Assembly (NCBI RefSeq): GCF_900101105.1 | Contig: NZ_FNGA01000002.1 | Location: forward strand, 910,797-974,796 | Direction: 5' to 3' | Origin: Maridesulfovibrio ferrireducens | GTDB taxonomy: Bacteria; Desulfobacterota; Desulfovibrionia; Desulfovibrionales; Desulfovibrionaceae | Length of the DNA: 64,000 bases | Shown: piece by piece, positions 63,981 through 64,000 of the stretch | How positions within the stretch are numbered: the first letter of the stretch is position 1 | Layout: each line of letters opens with the position of its first letter | Position numbers and translations under genes: made by a program | Notes under the pieces: generated by a model | Databases searched by the model: none | What the model saw: the letters and a program-made list of their open reading frames with translations, nothing else | What the model was told of the DNA's origin: nothing

Positions 63981-64000
63981 TATATTTTGAATAAAAAAAT

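Overview
The window reads as a stretch of chromosome from an anaerobic, Gram-negative sulfate reducer of the Desulfovibrio group, most like the low-GC marine Maridesulfovibrio or Halodesulfovibrio type. The evidence is a periplasmic tetraheme cytochrome c3, an octaheme hydroxylamine-oxidoreductase-like cytochrome with a NapC/NrfH-type partner, a siroheme decarboxylase (AhbB) next to hemL, a fused PurSL, futalosine-route menaquinone genes, a one-chain pyruvate:ferredoxin oxidoreductase, and a fumarate reductase/fumarase/malic enzyme run. Assignment to a genus is inference; no rRNA gene is present. Gene density is high and most genes are on the minus strand.

Layout. 1-5.7 kb: end of a cobalt transporter gene (cbiM), a MATE exporter, HU, groES-groEL, and a MarR regulator with an exported YciI-like protein. 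5.7-18.3 kb (mostly minus): purSL, an HDOD-PAS-GGDEF regulator, polyprenyl synthase, futalosine hydrolase, a UDP-sugar dehydrogenase, menG, a very acidic repeat protein and cytochrome c3. 18.4-24.4 kb: cobJ and cbiG, hemL and ahbB (alternative heme route), then the divergent multiheme cytochrome pair. 24.5-30.1 kb: gpsA, two lipoproteins, cheV, an acyl-CoA ligase and a small unknown protein. 30.1-38.6 kb: one long minus-strand run, ispG-proS-xseA-M23 peptidase-xseB-ispA-dxs, joining isoprenoid synthesis to DNA and tRNA functions. 38.8-41.2 kb: a uracil-DNA glycosylase variant, a CysH-like PP-loop protein and an unknown protein. 41.3-55.5 kb: central carbon and energy genes (por, pta, dicarboxylate transporter, maeB, fumB, fumA, frdB, frdA, frdC). 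These would take fumarate or malate in, reduce or hydrate them, and send malate through pyruvate to acetyl-CoA, acetyl phosphate and reduced ferredoxin.

56.5-59.7 kb holds the most unusual operon: a TetR regulator, a single polypeptide made of a 12-helix MFS transporter plus an extra helix plus a complete ApbE flavin transferase, and a four-helix membrane protein. I read it as a possible flavin-export and flavinylation unit, which is inference.

From the tRNA-Arg gene at 59.87 kb to the end the sequence becomes AT-rich and accessory: an unrecognised protein, an AlpA-like DNA-binding protein and a Toprim/ATPase replication protein interrupted by a frameshift. This looks like the start of an integrated element using the tRNA as attachment site; its integrase and far end are outside the window.

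Two intergenic regions look like undescribed structured RNAs: 15.58-15.75 kb, a leader ending in a terminator hairpin directly before the ribosome binding site of the small gene ahead of menG, and 47.20-47.35 kb, a closed multi-branch fold upstream of pta. Both need covariation tests.
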